64,000 bases of DNA, taken from NCBI GenBank assembly GCA_024167805.1, contig CP099988.1:1248001-1312000 (forward strand), written 5' to 3'. The notes below the pieces were generated by a model. It was not told where the DNA came from and did no database searches. It saw nothing but the letters and a program-made list of their open reading frames with translations. The first letter of the stretch is position 1. Every line of letters begins with the position of its first letter. The position numbers and the translations under genes are program-made. Shown piece after piece: positions 17,177 through 28,390 of this stretch. This DNA comes from Methanobacterium sp. ERen5. GTDB taxonomy: Archaea; Methanobacteriota; Methanobacteria; Methanobacteriales; Methanobacteriaceae.

Positions 17177-18184
17177 TCATTCGAGGAAATTTATAACTGT
17201 ACCCACACCCTTTTTAACAGCTTCTTCATAGACTTTCCATCCAGTGACCATATCTTGAACAGCCAAACCAGTAGAATCGAACACGGTAATATCTTCATCT
17301 GAAATTCTTCCCTCAGCTTTACCTATAATGACATCCCCAATTTTGGAGTTGATTGATTTTCTGGTTATTATTCCATCATGGACAGGTACATTGATTTCTC
17401 CACTGTGTCTGGCTTGTTCCCAGCAATCAATAAATATTTTAGCTTTTTGAAGAATTCCAACTTCAAGTTCCTGTTTTCCAGGTGCATCTGCACCCATTGC
17501 ATTTATGTGCGTGCCTTCGGTTATCCATTCAGTTTTTAAAATTGGTTTATTGGCTGGTGTTACAGTTACAACAACATCCATATTTTTAACAGCTTCTTCA
17601 GCAGTTGAAACGGCATTAATATCAATATCAAATCGTTCCCGAGCCATATCTGCAAAATTTTCCCTAGATGAACATGTTCTACAAAATACATGGGCATGTT
17701 CAATATCCATTACTTCTTTAAGTGCCATAAGCTGTGTAAATGCTTGTTTACCCGCACCAATTATTCCCAGTGTTTTTGAGTCTTTTCTAGCAAGATACTT
17801 AGTTCCTACACCTGCAGCAGCCCCTGTTCTCATGTTGGTTATCCATGTTCCATCCATTACAGACAATGGAAATCCTGATTTAGGGTCAAATAATTGGATT
17901 ACTCCCATAACTGTGGGTAAATTATATTTCACAGGATTTTCAGGATGAACGTTCACACATTTCACACCAGCTTCATCCATATTATTTATGAAAGCGGGCA
18001 TTATTCTCAAGTCGCCGTTGTATTTTTTGAAAAATAAATATTTCTTTGCAGGCATCTGCACATTTCTTGTGGCATGCACAGTGTAAGCGGTTTCAACAGA
18101 CTCAATAATCTCTTTCATTTCTATAAGTTCTTTAATTTCGCTTTGTTTGAGGAGAAGTGTTTCATACCGGGTTGCATCTTTCAT
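17177..18184 (-). CDS. Ornithine cyclodeaminase / mu-crystallin / alanine dehydrogenase family
   Basis: A 335-residue NAD(P)-dependent enzyme. The N-terminal substrate domain includes RIMPAFINNMDEAGVKCVNVHP and SVMDGTWITNMRTGAAAGVG; the Rossmann loop is LGIIGAGKQA, followed by HVFCRTCSSRENFA and VVVTVTPANKPIL. The catalytic Asp of this family is probably in AMGADAPGKQELE. Members include ornithine cyclodeaminase (proline from ornithine) and archaeal alanine dehydrogenase, and the sequence alone does not separate them. In Methanobacteriales, which lack a standard proline pathway, proline synthesis is an attractive role. A LysE exporter and a 53-residue protein follow on the same strand. Confidence 0.85.
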   Translation of the reverse strand: MKDATRYETLLLKQSEIKELIEMKEIIESVETAYTVHATRNVQMPAKKYLFFKKYNGDLRIMPAFINNMDEAGVKCVNVHPENPVKYNLPTVMGVIQLFDPKSGFPLSVMDGTWITNMRTGAAAGVGTKYLARKDSKTLGIIGAGKQAFTQLMALKEVMDIEHAHVFCRTCSSRENFADMARERFDIDINAVSTAEEAVKNMDVVVTVTPANKPILKTEWITEGTHINAMGADAPGKQELEVGILQKAKIFIDCWEQARHSGEINVPVHDGIITRKSINSKIGDVIIGKAEGRISDEDITVFDSTGLAVQDMVTGWKVYEEAVKKGVGTVINFLE

Positions 18185-18324
18185 GATTATAATATTGAAT
18201 CAAGCTTTATATCCAAATTTTGGATTAAGCAGTGGGCTATAGAAATGTTTCTATTCAAATAATATTAACTCCAACCTATTAACAGAGGATATAAAGTTTT
18301 TATAAATTAACTAGGGTTAAAACA

Positions 18325-19092
18325 ATGGAACAAAATTTAAATGTAAGATTCTGGGAGGTCGATTCCCTTCGGGGTCTTGCTGTTGTATGTATGATCTGCT
18401 ACCATTTCCTGTTTGATCTGACATTTTTTGGAGTAATCTCGTGGGATGTTTCATCTGGACTTCCTTGGTTTTTTGCAAGGATAACTGCTTCAACATTCAT
18501 ATTTTTAATGGGTGTTTCTTTGACACTTAGCAGTTCAAGGTCAAAACTTTCAGGAAGTTATCTACACAAAAGTCTTTTTACAAAGTATCTTCAAAGAGGT
18601 TGCAGAATATTCTTGCTTGGTTTGTTTATTACAGTTATAACATGGATTTTTATTCCCCAGGAATTCATAATATTTGGAATTTTACATTTCATTGGAATAT
18701 CCATCATCCTTGCATATCCATTTTTAAAAAGGAAATATTTCAATTTAGTGGCAGGAATTTCCATAATTTTAATTGGAATTTATTTACAAACTTTAAGTTT
18801 TAATTTCAACTGGTTGATGTGGTTGGGATTTGTACCGAACTCTCTTAACACAGTGGATTATTTCCCGATCTTCCCATGGTTTGGAATTGTTTTGTTGGGA
18901 ATTTTCTTTGGGGGTATATTGTATAAAAATTATAAAAGACAGTTTAAAATACCTGATTGGTCTGATAATCATTTATTCAAGGGATCAGCTTTTCTTGGGA
19001 GACATTCACTGGTTATTTATTTAATTCATCAACCCCTCATCATAGTAGTGCTGTACTTTTTGGGTGTTGTAAACATCAACTACTTCATCTGA
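18325..19092 (+). CDS. DUF1624 (heparan-alpha-glucosaminide N-acetyltransferase-like) membrane protein
   Basis: A 255-residue polytopic protein with about eight membrane helices. The N-terminus RFWEVDSLRGLAVVCMICYHFLFDL carries the conserved D-x-x-R-G and the histidine in the first helix that mark DUF1624, the bacterial and archaeal relatives of the human lysosomal acetyltransferase HGSNAT. The C-terminal LGRHSLVIYLIHQPLII is also typical. It probably transfers an acyl group across the membrane to a surface glycan or lipid; the acceptor is unknown. It is divergent from the cyclodeaminase gene. Confidence 0.86.
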   Translation: MEQNLNVRFWEVDSLRGLAVVCMICYHFLFDLTFFGVISWDVSSGLPWFFARITASTFIFLMGVSLTLSSSRSKLSGSYLHKSLFTKYLQRGCRIFLLGLFITVITWIFIPQEFIIFGILHFIGISIILAYPFLKRKYFNLVAGISIILIGIYLQTLSFNFNWLMWLGFVPNSLNTVDYFPIFPWFGIVLLGIFFGGILYKNYKRQFKIPDWSDNHLFKGSAFLGRHSLVIYLIHQPLIIVVLYFLGVVNINYFI

Positions 19093-19206
19093 TAATTCAT
19101 GAGCTTGATCAAAAATTATAATATTGAAGTAAATTAAAAAACAAGTAGATATTAAATTAACTTAGATAAGCAGGGATATTAATATTCATCCAAATTAATT
19201 TCAGGT

Positions 19207-20592
<1,386 letters not shown>

Positions 20593-20659
20593 GATACACC
20601 TTCTTTTTTTTGACTCAAATTTTTATCATACTCCTCTAATTATTTAGAAAATTCTAATT

Positions 20660-20851
20660 ATGGAAAATTCAAGTAGGGGCAATAATAGGCCTATTAATAT
20701 GGGTTTTATCGTAGATATGTTTGGTAGAAAACCTGCTTTCTCAAGCTTCGCCCTCACCATGGCTTTTGGCCTGATCATGATCACATATTCTGGACCAATA
20801 TCCAAGCTTGATATGGAACCAGAATCCCTTAATGAAAACATTTATGATTGA
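20660..20851 (+). CDS. Small single-helix membrane protein, unknown
   Basis: A 63-residue ORF. A polar N-terminus with GFIVDMFGRKPAFSSF precedes one hydrophobic helix (about residues 29-44) and a short acidic tail. No ribosome site is evident, but the ORF fills the gap between gatA and the cobyrinate-synthase-like gene on the same strand and ends 21 bp before the latter. It could be a real small membrane protein of methanogens. I do not recognise the family with certainty. Confidence 0.5.
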   Translation: MENSSRGNNRPINMGFIVDMFGRKPAFSSFALTMAFGLIMITYSGPISKLDMEPESLNENIYD

Positions 20852-20872
20852 GGGGCAATAAAGATACCAAAG

Positions 20873-22365
20873 ATGAAAAAAATTGGATTTCTCTATGTTA
20901 AAGGAGCTTTACCAGCATTTGAGGATTTTGGACATCTTCCAACCCATATTGTAAGGAGTAATGGGACTATAAATGGGTTTAAAATGCACAAAGAGTTGGA
21001 TGGTCTGATAATACCGGGAGGAAGCATAGTCGAATCCCAAAGTATCAGCTGTGACCTAGAACGGGAAATACATAAGATGAATGCTGATGGTAAATTCATA
21101 TTTGGAATGTGTTCCGGCTTCCAGGTTCTTGCAAACCAAACAGATATTGGGCGAAAATCACCATGTCCGGTTGAAAAAAGGGCATGGGCATTCTAGATGT
21201 TTCATTCAGCCCCATGGTTGGAACAGATCGCGTTAACGCCAAAATTGTGGATGATTCATTCCTAACAACAAATTTAACTGGAACTTCGGTTTCAGGATTT
21301 CACTGTCACACATATGGCAAAATAACAGGCGATGCAAAACCCGTGTTGAAATCACTTGTAAAGAGAACAGATTACCAGAACAATCCTCGTGAAATAACTT
21401 CTGGTGTTACAAATGATGAAGGCAATACTGTGGGAATCATGCTACACGGAGCCTTGGATGAAAATCCAATGCTTAGAAACAACATTTTAGAGTTTATAGG
21501 GGCAGATGAGAAGGATCAAACAGAAATCAGGGCATCCAATAAAGTTTTACTAAAACAGATAAAATCTGAAATGGGCATAGAAACAGGGATTAAAGTTATA
21601 ACTTCAAAACATGAACCCCCTCATGGCACAAAAATGATCATGATGGCCAGCACAGGATCCGATTCTGGAAAAACATTCCTAACAACGGGAATAATTGGTG
21701 CTTTACGCAAACGTGGAATGAGGGTGGCTGCCGTAAAGGTGGGTCCTGATATTCGGGATATTGTACCTTCCCTTTACCTGAACAAAGAGAAAATGGAAGA
21801 TTTTTCCTCAATAAAAATAGGGGATCTAGGATGGATGGATTTGGATCATGTAATCAAAGCTGTTAATTCTAACAACTATGATCTGGTAATTGTTGAGGGT
21901 GTTATGAGCATTTTCACAGGACTTTTAAACGAAAAAATTCCATTTTCTTCTGCTGAAATTGCATTAGCATCTAACTTACCTGTTATAATGGTTTCCCCAT
22001 GTAACAAAGGAGGAATTGAAACTGCAGCAATAGATCTAACTGCCCATGCAGAAATGATGGAAAAATTAGGAATCAACACGGTAGGTCTAATCCTAAACAA
22101 AGTATATGATTCTAAAATAGCAGGAGAAGCAGAAAAACACATTAAATCCAGAATAAATCCGGACTATTTTGCAACAGTACCCAAGGTGAAGCTCAAGGAA
22201 AGGGGTAACATGCCTGAGATCGAGATCAAACTGGAAGATTTCTGTTTGAATGCAATAGAAACTGTGGAAAAATATTTGGATCTTAATGAAATTGTAAAAC
22301 TAGCAGCCACACCAAACTTTTCTGGATACACAGATTTTAATGCCCTTCAGAAATCTTTTAATTAA
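20873..22365 (+). CDS. Cobyrinate a,c-diamide synthase-like protein with amidotransferase domain first, one frameshift
   Basis: A two-domain protein of 497 residues once one base is added to the A6 run at 21174-21179; as given it is split into frames ending at 21196 and starting at 21184. The N-terminal half is a class I glutamine amidotransferase-like domain (LDGLIIPGGS, then FGMCSGFQVLA with the nucleophile Cys). The C-terminal half is a CobB/CbiA/BioD-type P-loop ATPase (ASTGSDSGKTFLTTG, then VAAVKVGPDIRD and VIVEGVMSIFTG). In CobB, CbiA and the F430 enzyme CfbB the order is the opposite, ATPase first. It may amidate a tetrapyrrole or another acid; the substrate is unknown. Confidence 0.82.
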
Positions 22366-22399
22366 GAAAAATAATAATAAAAAAATTTAGAATAACGAC

Positions 22400-23083
22400 T
22401 TAGCTGTCGTTTTCTATATAATTATTGTAGGCTTCAATGAGATCTGCACCACTTAGGAACACAAGATCATGTTCTTTGGCATACTGTTCTGCTTCTGCTG
22501 TGGGTAATGATCCTCCAGTTTTATCATCCATCATTTCACAACATACAGCTACTTCTGTCAGACCTGCCATTTCCATTAATGCTATACTCATTTCAGTATG
22601 ACCCTTTCTACTTCGCACATGTCCCTTTGCAGCTCTTAAAAGCGTAACATGCCCTGGAGCTCGGAAGTACTTTCCAAATTCCTTTTGTTTTCCTTCCTTA
22701 CAGAGTGAAGCAAGCTCATTAATGGTGCATGCTCTATCATTATCTGTAATTCCTGTGAAGGTTTTTCTATGATTCACAGTGATGGAAAATGCAGATTTTT
22801 CATCGTAGGGAATATCATCGGGATTTAACTCTGCAAGAACAGGATATTCTGAACTTGCAATATCCATGATGTCTGTCATGAATGGTACTCCAAGTGCATC
22901 TGAATTTTCCGATGACAGTGGTACACAGAACAAACCTCCGGCATCATTTCTTATCTGGGTCATGTGCTCTGTAGTCATGAACTCAGCAGCCACGATCATG
23001 TCTGTTTCACGCTCACGATTATCACTGTCAAATACTAAAACGATCTCTCCATTTTTCAATGCTTCTAATGCTTTTTCTATCAT
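22400..23083 (-). CDS. ribB: 3,4-dihydroxy-2-butanone-4-phosphate synthase
   Basis: RibB converts ribulose 5-phosphate to formate and dihydroxybutanone phosphate, the four-carbon unit of riboflavin. This is a monofunctional archaeal form of about 227 residues. The substrate and magnesium motif FDSDNRERETDMIVAAEF is at the N-terminus, and RAPGHVTLLRAAKGHVRSRKGHTEMSIALM carries the remaining active-site residues. I prefer the ATG at 23083, which follows GTGATC, to the in-frame TTG at 23107. The riboflavin kinase gene is immediately upstream on the same strand, so two steps of flavin synthesis are paired; flavin is needed for F420-type metabolism in methanogens. Confidence 0.94.
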   Translation of the reverse strand: MIEKALEALKNGEIVLVFDSDNRERETDMIVAAEFMTTEHMTQIRNDAGGLFCVPLSSENSDALGVPFMTDIMDIASSEYPVLAELNPDDIPYDEKSAFSITVNHRKTFTGITDNDRACTINELASLCKEGKQKEFGKYFRAPGHVTLLRAAKGHVRSRKGHTEMSIALMEMAGLTEVAVCCEMMDDKTGGSLPTAEAEQYAKEHDLVFLSGADLIEAYNNYIENDS

Positions 23084-23129
23084 TTGATCACTCTTTGTAA
23101 CAATCAATTATAATTTACAAACTACTGTT

Positions 23130-23507
23130 TTAACCTACTATGACGGTTACTTCATCTCCGTCCTGAAATTTGAATAGTTTCCTGAGATTTTTATCTGTAA
23201 TAAATTCCAACACATCTTCGTTATGTTCACTTTTCGCTGGAAATACGAGGGCACCAGATATTTCGTTGTTAAGGGTTGCTTTAATAAATTTAACATCTCC
23301 AAATTTACCCTCACCATGAATCAGACCAAATTTATTTTTAGGGATGGTCTTCATGGAATCTATTGATTTTGAATCAATTTTCAGGTTAAGGGTACCTTCA
23401 AAAGGTGTAAAATGGATTTTTTCCTGGAACTTCGCCTTATAAAAATCTTGTGACATGAAAAAGGTTCCTTTACCCATCCCTGAAACTATTTCGCCCATTA
23501 ATTTCAT
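23130..23507 (-). CDS. ribK: CTP-dependent riboflavin kinase
   Basis: The archaeal riboflavin kinase that uses CTP instead of ATP to make FMN, unrelated in sequence to bacterial RibF. It is 125 residues, the family length. It shows GEIVSGMGKGTFFMS at the N-terminus, then FTPFEGTLNLKI with the conserved TLN element, and FQDGDEVTVIV at the C-terminus, as in the Methanocaldococcus enzyme. GTGATTGG precedes the ATG. It lies 46 bp upstream of ribB and is probably co-transcribed with it. Confidence 0.92.
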   Translation of the reverse strand: MKLMGEIVSGMGKGTFFMSQDFYKAKFQEKIHFTPFEGTLNLKIDSKSIDSMKTIPKNKFGLIHGEGKFGDVKFIKATLNNEISGALVFPAKSEHNEDVLEFITDKNLRKLFKFQDGDEVTVIVG

Positions 23508-23647
23508 CCAATCACTATCTCCAAATTAAATCATTTAATGATCTTAAACTTACTACAGTTTATTTTTATCATAAATTAACAATTGTTTTAGTATTGTATT
23601 TATTTAGTAAACCTTTTTTTGTTAATAAAAAAATTTATTTTAGAATA

Positions 23648-25243
23648 TCAATCAATCACTTCAAAGGTCACTGTACTGAAGATAGGTCCCCTAATATCAA
23701 TTAGCTTGTTGTTGCTAGTTATATAGTTTAATGCAACTTCCTCAAGTTTGAGATTTACATCTGAAAGTGATTTTGCAAGGGTGGTTCTGAATTCAGATTC
23801 TGTTTCACCACCAACGATCATTTCCTCTATCATATAACAGGCCTTAGCAATCACTCCATCCATGTATGTAATTCCCAGGGGAATGCCGTTTTGGACTGTT
23901 TCTAAAGATAATTCGCCCTTTGCATTGTTTTCGGGCATGCCAACAATATTTCCATCATTAATGTAAATGGAGTTCCATGCAGCTGGTCCCAGTAAACGAG
24001 TGTTTGATTCAGGTTCAAGAATTTTGACCCTTATGTTTCTGCCCAGTAATTCACCTTCAAAAACCGTAAATTCGCATGGTGATTCCTTTTCACCGTATTC
24101 GAGGAATTTTTCCTTCAAACTTTCCATTAATTTACGTCCTTCGGTGCTGAAGGGGTAATAATTAATATGTAACATTGATGCAAGTTCTCTGTCTGTTAAA
24201 TGCCATTTAGCATAGGTTTGAGGGTAAACCATTTCCCGAACATCGGTTTGATTATGTAAGATCATAGCTATCCTCTCTGCACCGACTCCAAGGTTCATCA
24301 CCTGTTTGTCAATGCCATAATGTGAGAGTGCAATTGGAGAATAAAGACCAAAGGTTGCCACTTCTACCCATTCATTAAGTTTAGGATGATAACCATAGAC
24401 TTCAGTTTGGGTTCCAGGTATGTAGTATTTGGATTTTTTTTCATCAGGTATGAATTTGAATTTTTTAAATCCGAAGTGCTGAAGCAGATTTTCTGAAACA
24501 GCCATTCCCATGTCGAGTGAAATTTCGTCATCTGCCCATACACACGAAGCAGAATGATAGGTCATTAGATGGCTCATATCTTCCCGTTGTTCCCTTCGGA
24601 AGCAACGATCTATTGAAAATAACTTCAAAGGTAGCTTACTTTTGTTGTGCAGGGATTGTAATGTTAAGAACCATCCACTGGTCATGTGGGATCTGAGTGT
24701 GGTTCTTGATGAAACTGGTGTAAGTTCTCGAAGTTCGGGAAATACATTTTCGAGGATCCTTAAACCAACAGAATCTTCTACATCCAATGCTACAGAGACG
24801 TGATGTACCAAGTCATCTCCACTTTCATCACCCTTCTTGTAGCCTCTAAACACTTCTTTCAGGGCTTGAATTTTGTCATCATTAATTTCGACACCGATTT
24901 CTTCTATCACAGCAATCTTATCCATCCCAATACCAATATCTGGTCTTGGTAATCCTGCCAAGTAAAAACAACGATCAAGAACTGCAGGGGCTTCTGGGCC
25001 AAACTGCCTGTAAATATCGTCCTGCTCAACAAATACTGGATTTACTGTTTCATTAAATCCAAGATTCAGATAAACTTGCCTCAACTCCCAAATGGTGTTG
25101 TATAACATGTGGGATTGACCTGTTCTCATTTGAATACGCGGATATTCATTGTCAGTATGGGGCTTTTTCAATGTTTGGGCAGTTTCTACCCAAGCTTTCT
25201 CAAAATCTTTTCTTGCCAATTTTAATAGTTTATTTGTTTTCAA
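23648..25243 (-). CDS. sepS: O-phosphoseryl-tRNA(Cys) synthetase
   Basis: SepRS charges tRNA-Cys with O-phosphoserine, which SepCysS then converts to cysteine. This tRNA-dependent route is found almost only in methanogens and close relatives. The 531-residue class II synthetase shows motif 2 at SIDRCFRREQREDMSHLMTYH, the phosphoserine-binding region ending HMTSGWFLTLQ, and motif 3 at NLGVGAERIAMIL. The start is a TTG preceded by GGGGAC; no in-frame ATG lies near. pscS (SepCysS) is not in the window. Confidence 0.96.
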   Translation of the reverse strand: MKTNKLLKLARKDFEKAWVETAQTLKKPHTDNEYPRIQMRTGQSHMLYNTIWELRQVYLNLGFNETVNPVFVEQDDIYRQFGPEAPAVLDRCFYLAGLPRPDIGIGMDKIAVIEEIGVEINDDKIQALKEVFRGYKKGDESGDDLVHHVSVALDVEDSVGLRILENVFPELRELTPVSSRTTLRSHMTSGWFLTLQSLHNKSKLPLKLFSIDRCFRREQREDMSHLMTYHSASCVWADDEISLDMGMAVSENLLQHFGFKKFKFIPDEKKSKYYIPGTQTEVYGYHPKLNEWVEVATFGLYSPIALSHYGIDKQVMNLGVGAERIAMILHNQTDVREMVYPQTYAKWHLTDRELASMLHINYYPFSTEGRKLMESLKEKFLEYGEKESPCEFTVFEGELLGRNIRVKILEPESNTRLLGPAAWNSIYINDGNIVGMPENNAKGELSLETVQNGIPLGITYMDGVIAKACYMIEEMIVGGETESEFRTTLAKSLSDVNLKLEEVALNYITSNNKLIDIRGPIFSTVTFEVID

Positions 25244-25342
25244 AATGATGTCCCCATGAGATTTCTATTATGTAATAATTTAATCATCACACAATAGGAT
25301 TTTTGTGTTGATCACTTTTATATTTAATTTTATAAATTTTCA

Positions 25343-25452
25343 GGCATTTTACAAATTGGGATTCTTGGGCGGATTTGGAATGATGATTATTTTTAAACCA
25401 AAACATTGAATATTACATAAAAATAACTCCATAACTTAATTCGTAAAATGCC
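25343..25452. repeat. Long-range inverted repeat in the sepS-tfrA intergenic region
   Basis: GGCATTTTACAAATT (25343-25357) is complementary to AATTCGTAAAATGCC (25438-25452) in 14 of 15 positions, with an 80-nt spacer. It lies in the 420-bp gap between the divergent sepS and tfrA genes. A perfect ribosome-site-like AAGGAGGA at 25567-25574 also stands in this gap without a start codon after it. The rest of the gap is plain AT-rich sequence with TATA elements. The repeat could close a structured RNA or be an operator pair. Confidence 0.4.
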
Positions 25453-25661
25453 CATCAATACTTAAGAAAATGTTAACCATGGAATTAGACATTGTTTTAA
25501 ATATTCTAAAATAGAACCCAGTATTTTTTTAAATATTTTTTTAATTTCTAAAAATCATGATTGATTAAGGAGGATTACACAAAAATCAAAATCATCTAAG
25601 TTTTTGAGTTGTCATTTTAGTTGAAACAAAAAATAAATACCAATATGAATAATTCCATAAT

Positions 25662-27338
25662 ATGGAAAGATCAATACATGAATGTGACGTACTCGTAATT
25701 GGATCGGGCGGAGCAGGATGCCGGGCAGCTATTGAAGCAAAAAAATATAATTTGAACGTTACCATAGTTTCTAAAGGGTTATCTTTTAAATCTGGATGCA
25801 CAACACTTGCTGAGGGTGGCTACAATGCCGCATTTGGATATGTTGATTTAGAAGACAGTGTGGAATCCCATTTAACTGATACAATTAAGGGTGGAGCAGA
25901 TCTAAATGATAAGAAACTGGTTCAAATTTTAGTCAACGAATCTAAAGACAGATTGATAGAATTAGAATCATATGGGGCAATATTTGATAGACAAGAATCT
26001 GGAAAACTGAATCAACGCCCATTTGGTGGCCAGAGCTTCAGACGAACTTGTTTTCAGGGAGATAGAACTGGACATGAGATGATGATGGCTCTAAAGGAGG
26101 AGGTTATCCGGCAAAATATAAATACTGTGGACGAAGTTGCAATAACTTCTTTAATCATGGACGAAAAGAATGAAGGAGTAATCGGAGCATGCGGAATCTC
26201 CCTAAAAGATTCAAAATTCATGGTATTCAAATCTAAATCTGTTATCCTTGCAAGTGGGGGTGCGGGATGGCTTTACCCTGTCACATCCAATGCTGTACAA
26301 AAAACAGGGGATGGATACACTCTTGCCTACGTTGCAGGTGCAGACATGATAGATATGGAAGAGGTACAATTCCATCCAACAGGAATGCTGTACCCTGAAT
26401 CTAGAAGGGGAGTTCTTGTGACTGAAGCAGTTCGAGGAGAAGGTGGAAAACTCTTCAATGTCAACATGGAACGATTCATGAAGAATTACGATGAAAGGGG
26501 AGAACTTGCCACCAGGGACGTTGTTGCAAGAGCTATTTACAACGAAATTAGAGAGGGAAGGGGAACAGAAAATGGTGGAGTTTATCTTGATGTCAGCCAT
26601 CTTGACTCCGAGTTAATAGAAGAAAAACTTGAAACCATGCTTTTACAATTTCTTGACGTGGGTGTTGACATAAGAAACCAAGCCATGGAAGTTGCTCCAA
26701 CTGCACACCATTTCATGGGTGGAGTTAAAATTAATCCAGAATGTGAAACCACCATAAAAAATCTATACGCGGCAGGAGAAGTTGCAGGTGGGGTTCACGG
26801 AGCAAACAGACTGGGAGGAAATGCCCTGGCAGAAACTCAAGTATTTGGTAGGCGTGCAGGAGAATCAGCAGCAAAAAATGCCGTTGAAACAGAACAGAAA
26901 TCCAACGAAGTTTCAGTTGAATTAGAAGAAGAAAGGATAGCTGGCTTCTTTAAAGATGGAAATGTACGTCCCCATGAACTCAAGGCAGAGTTGATGGAGA
27001 TCATGTGGGAAAATGTGGCAATAATAAGGAATGAAAGCGGTTTGAAATTGGCCCTTGCAAAGATTGAAGAGATTCAAAACAAACTTCCGGAAATGAAAGT
27101 ATTAAATGATTCGGGTTACAGCAAAGACCTTCTTGATGCCATTGAAATTCAAAACATGCTTGAAGTAGCCTCACTCGTTATCCAATCTGCTTTACTCCGT
27201 CGTGAGAGTAGGGGATCACAGTACAGAGAAGATTATCCAGATAGGGATGAGAGATGGAACAGAAGCATTGTAATGAACAAAAATAAAGATTTCAGCTACA
27301 TACAAAGGAGTATTAGCTGTAATACATGTACATTATGA
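25662..27338 (+). CDS. tfrA: Thiol:fumarate reductase subunit A (CoM/CoB-dependent), flavoprotein
   Basis: TfrA is the flavoprotein of the cytoplasmic fumarate reductase of Methanobacteriales, which reduces fumarate with coenzymes M and B to give succinate and the heterodisulphide. The 558-residue protein shows the FAD site LVIGSGGAGCRAAIEA, the His-containing GCTTLAEGGYNAAF region, the active-site stretch EEVQFHPTGM, a capping-domain Arg in ATRDVVARAI, and HFMGGVKINPE with AAGEVAGGVHGANRLGGNALAE. The C-terminus ends with ISCNTCTL. tfrB is not adjacent, as is known for Methanothermobacter. A TATA element about 25-30 bp upstream and no ribosome site suggest a leaderless mRNA. Ordinary succinate dehydrogenase subunit A is the alternative. 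Confidence 0.9.
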   Translation: MERSIHECDVLVIGSGGAGCRAAIEAKKYNLNVTIVSKGLSFKSGCTTLAEGGYNAAFGYVDLEDSVESHLTDTIKGGADLNDKKLVQILVNESKDRLIELESYGAIFDRQESGKLNQRPFGGQSFRRTCFQGDRTGHEMMMALKEEVIRQNINTVDEVAITSLIMDEKNEGVIGACGISLKDSKFMVFKSKSVILASGGAGWLYPVTSNAVQKTGDGYTLAYVAGADMIDMEEVQFHPTGMLYPESRRGVLVTEAVRGEGGKLFNVNMERFMKNYDERGELATRDVVARAIYNEIREGRGTENGGVYLDVSHLDSELIEEKLETMLLQFLDVGVDIRNQAMEVAPTAHHFMGGVKINPECETTIKNLYAAGEVAGGVHGANRLGGNALAETQVFGRRAGESAAKNAVETEQKSNEVSVELEEERIAGFFKDGNVRPHELKAELMEIMWENVAIIRNESGLKLALAKIEEIQNKLPEMKVLNDSGYSKDLLDAIEIQNMLEVASLVIQSALLRRESRGSQYREDYPDRDERWNRSIVMNKNKDFSYIQRSISCNTCTL

Positions 27339-27394
27339 AGTTAGGACCCAATTATCGATTGATATATGGGTTAACCACGGCTTTTATATTTTTA

Positions 27395-27466
27395 TGCCCT
27401 GACCGGGACTCGAACCCGGGTAATAGGATCCGCAATCCTACGTGATATCCGCTACACTACCAGGGC
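27395..27466 (-). tRNA. tRNA-Arg (anticodon GCG)
   Basis: Read on the minus strand, the 5' acceptor GCCCTGG pairs with the 3' TCAGGGC with one G-U pair. The anticodon stem TAGGA/TCCTA holds the loop TTGCGGA, giving anticodon GCG (decodes CGC/CGU). The T-arm is CCGGG-TTCGAGT-CCCGG. The discriminator base is A, CCA is not encoded, and there is no intron. An A/T-rich promoter lies upstream at about 27480-27510. Confidence 0.95.
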
Positions 27467-27590
27467 TTAATTCATAATTTCTAAATTTTTTTTATCCAAA
27501 TTTAAAAAATAGGATCAAGCAACATAGAACAATTTAACTTTTTATGTATTTAAGGTTTTCACCTTGATATGAATTTTATTTCACTCATTT

Positions 27591-28204
27591 TTAGGGATGA
27601 ATTAATGGAACTATGTAACTCAACTGGATCCATGTCAACAAAAGCCCAAGCAAAGAACCGGCAATAACCTGAGAAGGTGTGTGTTTCTTAAGTTTTAACC
27701 TGCTCCACATTACAAGAGGTATTATTAACCCTATTATGATTCCTACAGGGCCAAAGGTAAAAATGAATGCTGCTGTTGGGCCTGCAATTCCCATGGCATG
27801 TATGCTGATCTTCCAGTAGAAATTTATTATGAGAATTATCAGGGTGTTCGTACCGTAGATCAACATGAGCACAGACACAATGGCAGGTGCACCATACCAT
27901 AACAACATTAAAAATCCGAGTAAATAGGAACAAATAGCAAAAATTAGTGGCACAGTTCTTTTGGTTCGATCAGTTATGTCCAGATCGGTGTGCATTTTTT
28001 AATAAGAATTAATGATGTTGAAATGGGTATTAAAGCCCCAAATATTATGCTGATGAGGGTAGGAACAATAAACTGATCTGGACCCGCAAGAAAATAATTT
28101 AGAATAATAAATGTGGGTATTGAAATAACCGGAGGATGGGCCACCATCGAAATGAACTTCGCTGTTTCCAACTCTGAGGGATGATTATTTTGAATATTAT
28201 TCAT
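27591..28204 (-). CDS. PAP2-superfamily-like membrane protein, one frameshift
   Basis: A membrane protein of 204 residues once one base is added to the T6 run at 27995-28000; as given it is two frames (28204-27974 and 27995-27591). It has about six membrane helices. Parts of the PAP2 phosphatase signature are visible: DITDRTKRTVP for the first motif, IHAMGIAGP for the second, and SRLKLKKHTPSQVIAG for the third (SRx5H). The first motif lacks the usual KxxxxxxRP and the Asp after the last His is Gln, so catalysis is uncertain. It follows tRNA-Arg on the same strand. It may act on isoprenoid or lipid phosphates or be a non-catalytic relative. Confidence 0.75.
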
Positions 28205-28390
28205 GATTTAACCCTAGCAACTATACAGATCTAAAATAACAATCCAAATATATTAAACATTGATGAATCAGTAATAAATAGATGTTGTAAATATGATGAC
28301 TACCAATTATTAAATACAATGCATTGTTATTTACCATATCACAGCGATGAGATCTTAATAAACTCAATTTTACTGTCGGACATTATCATG

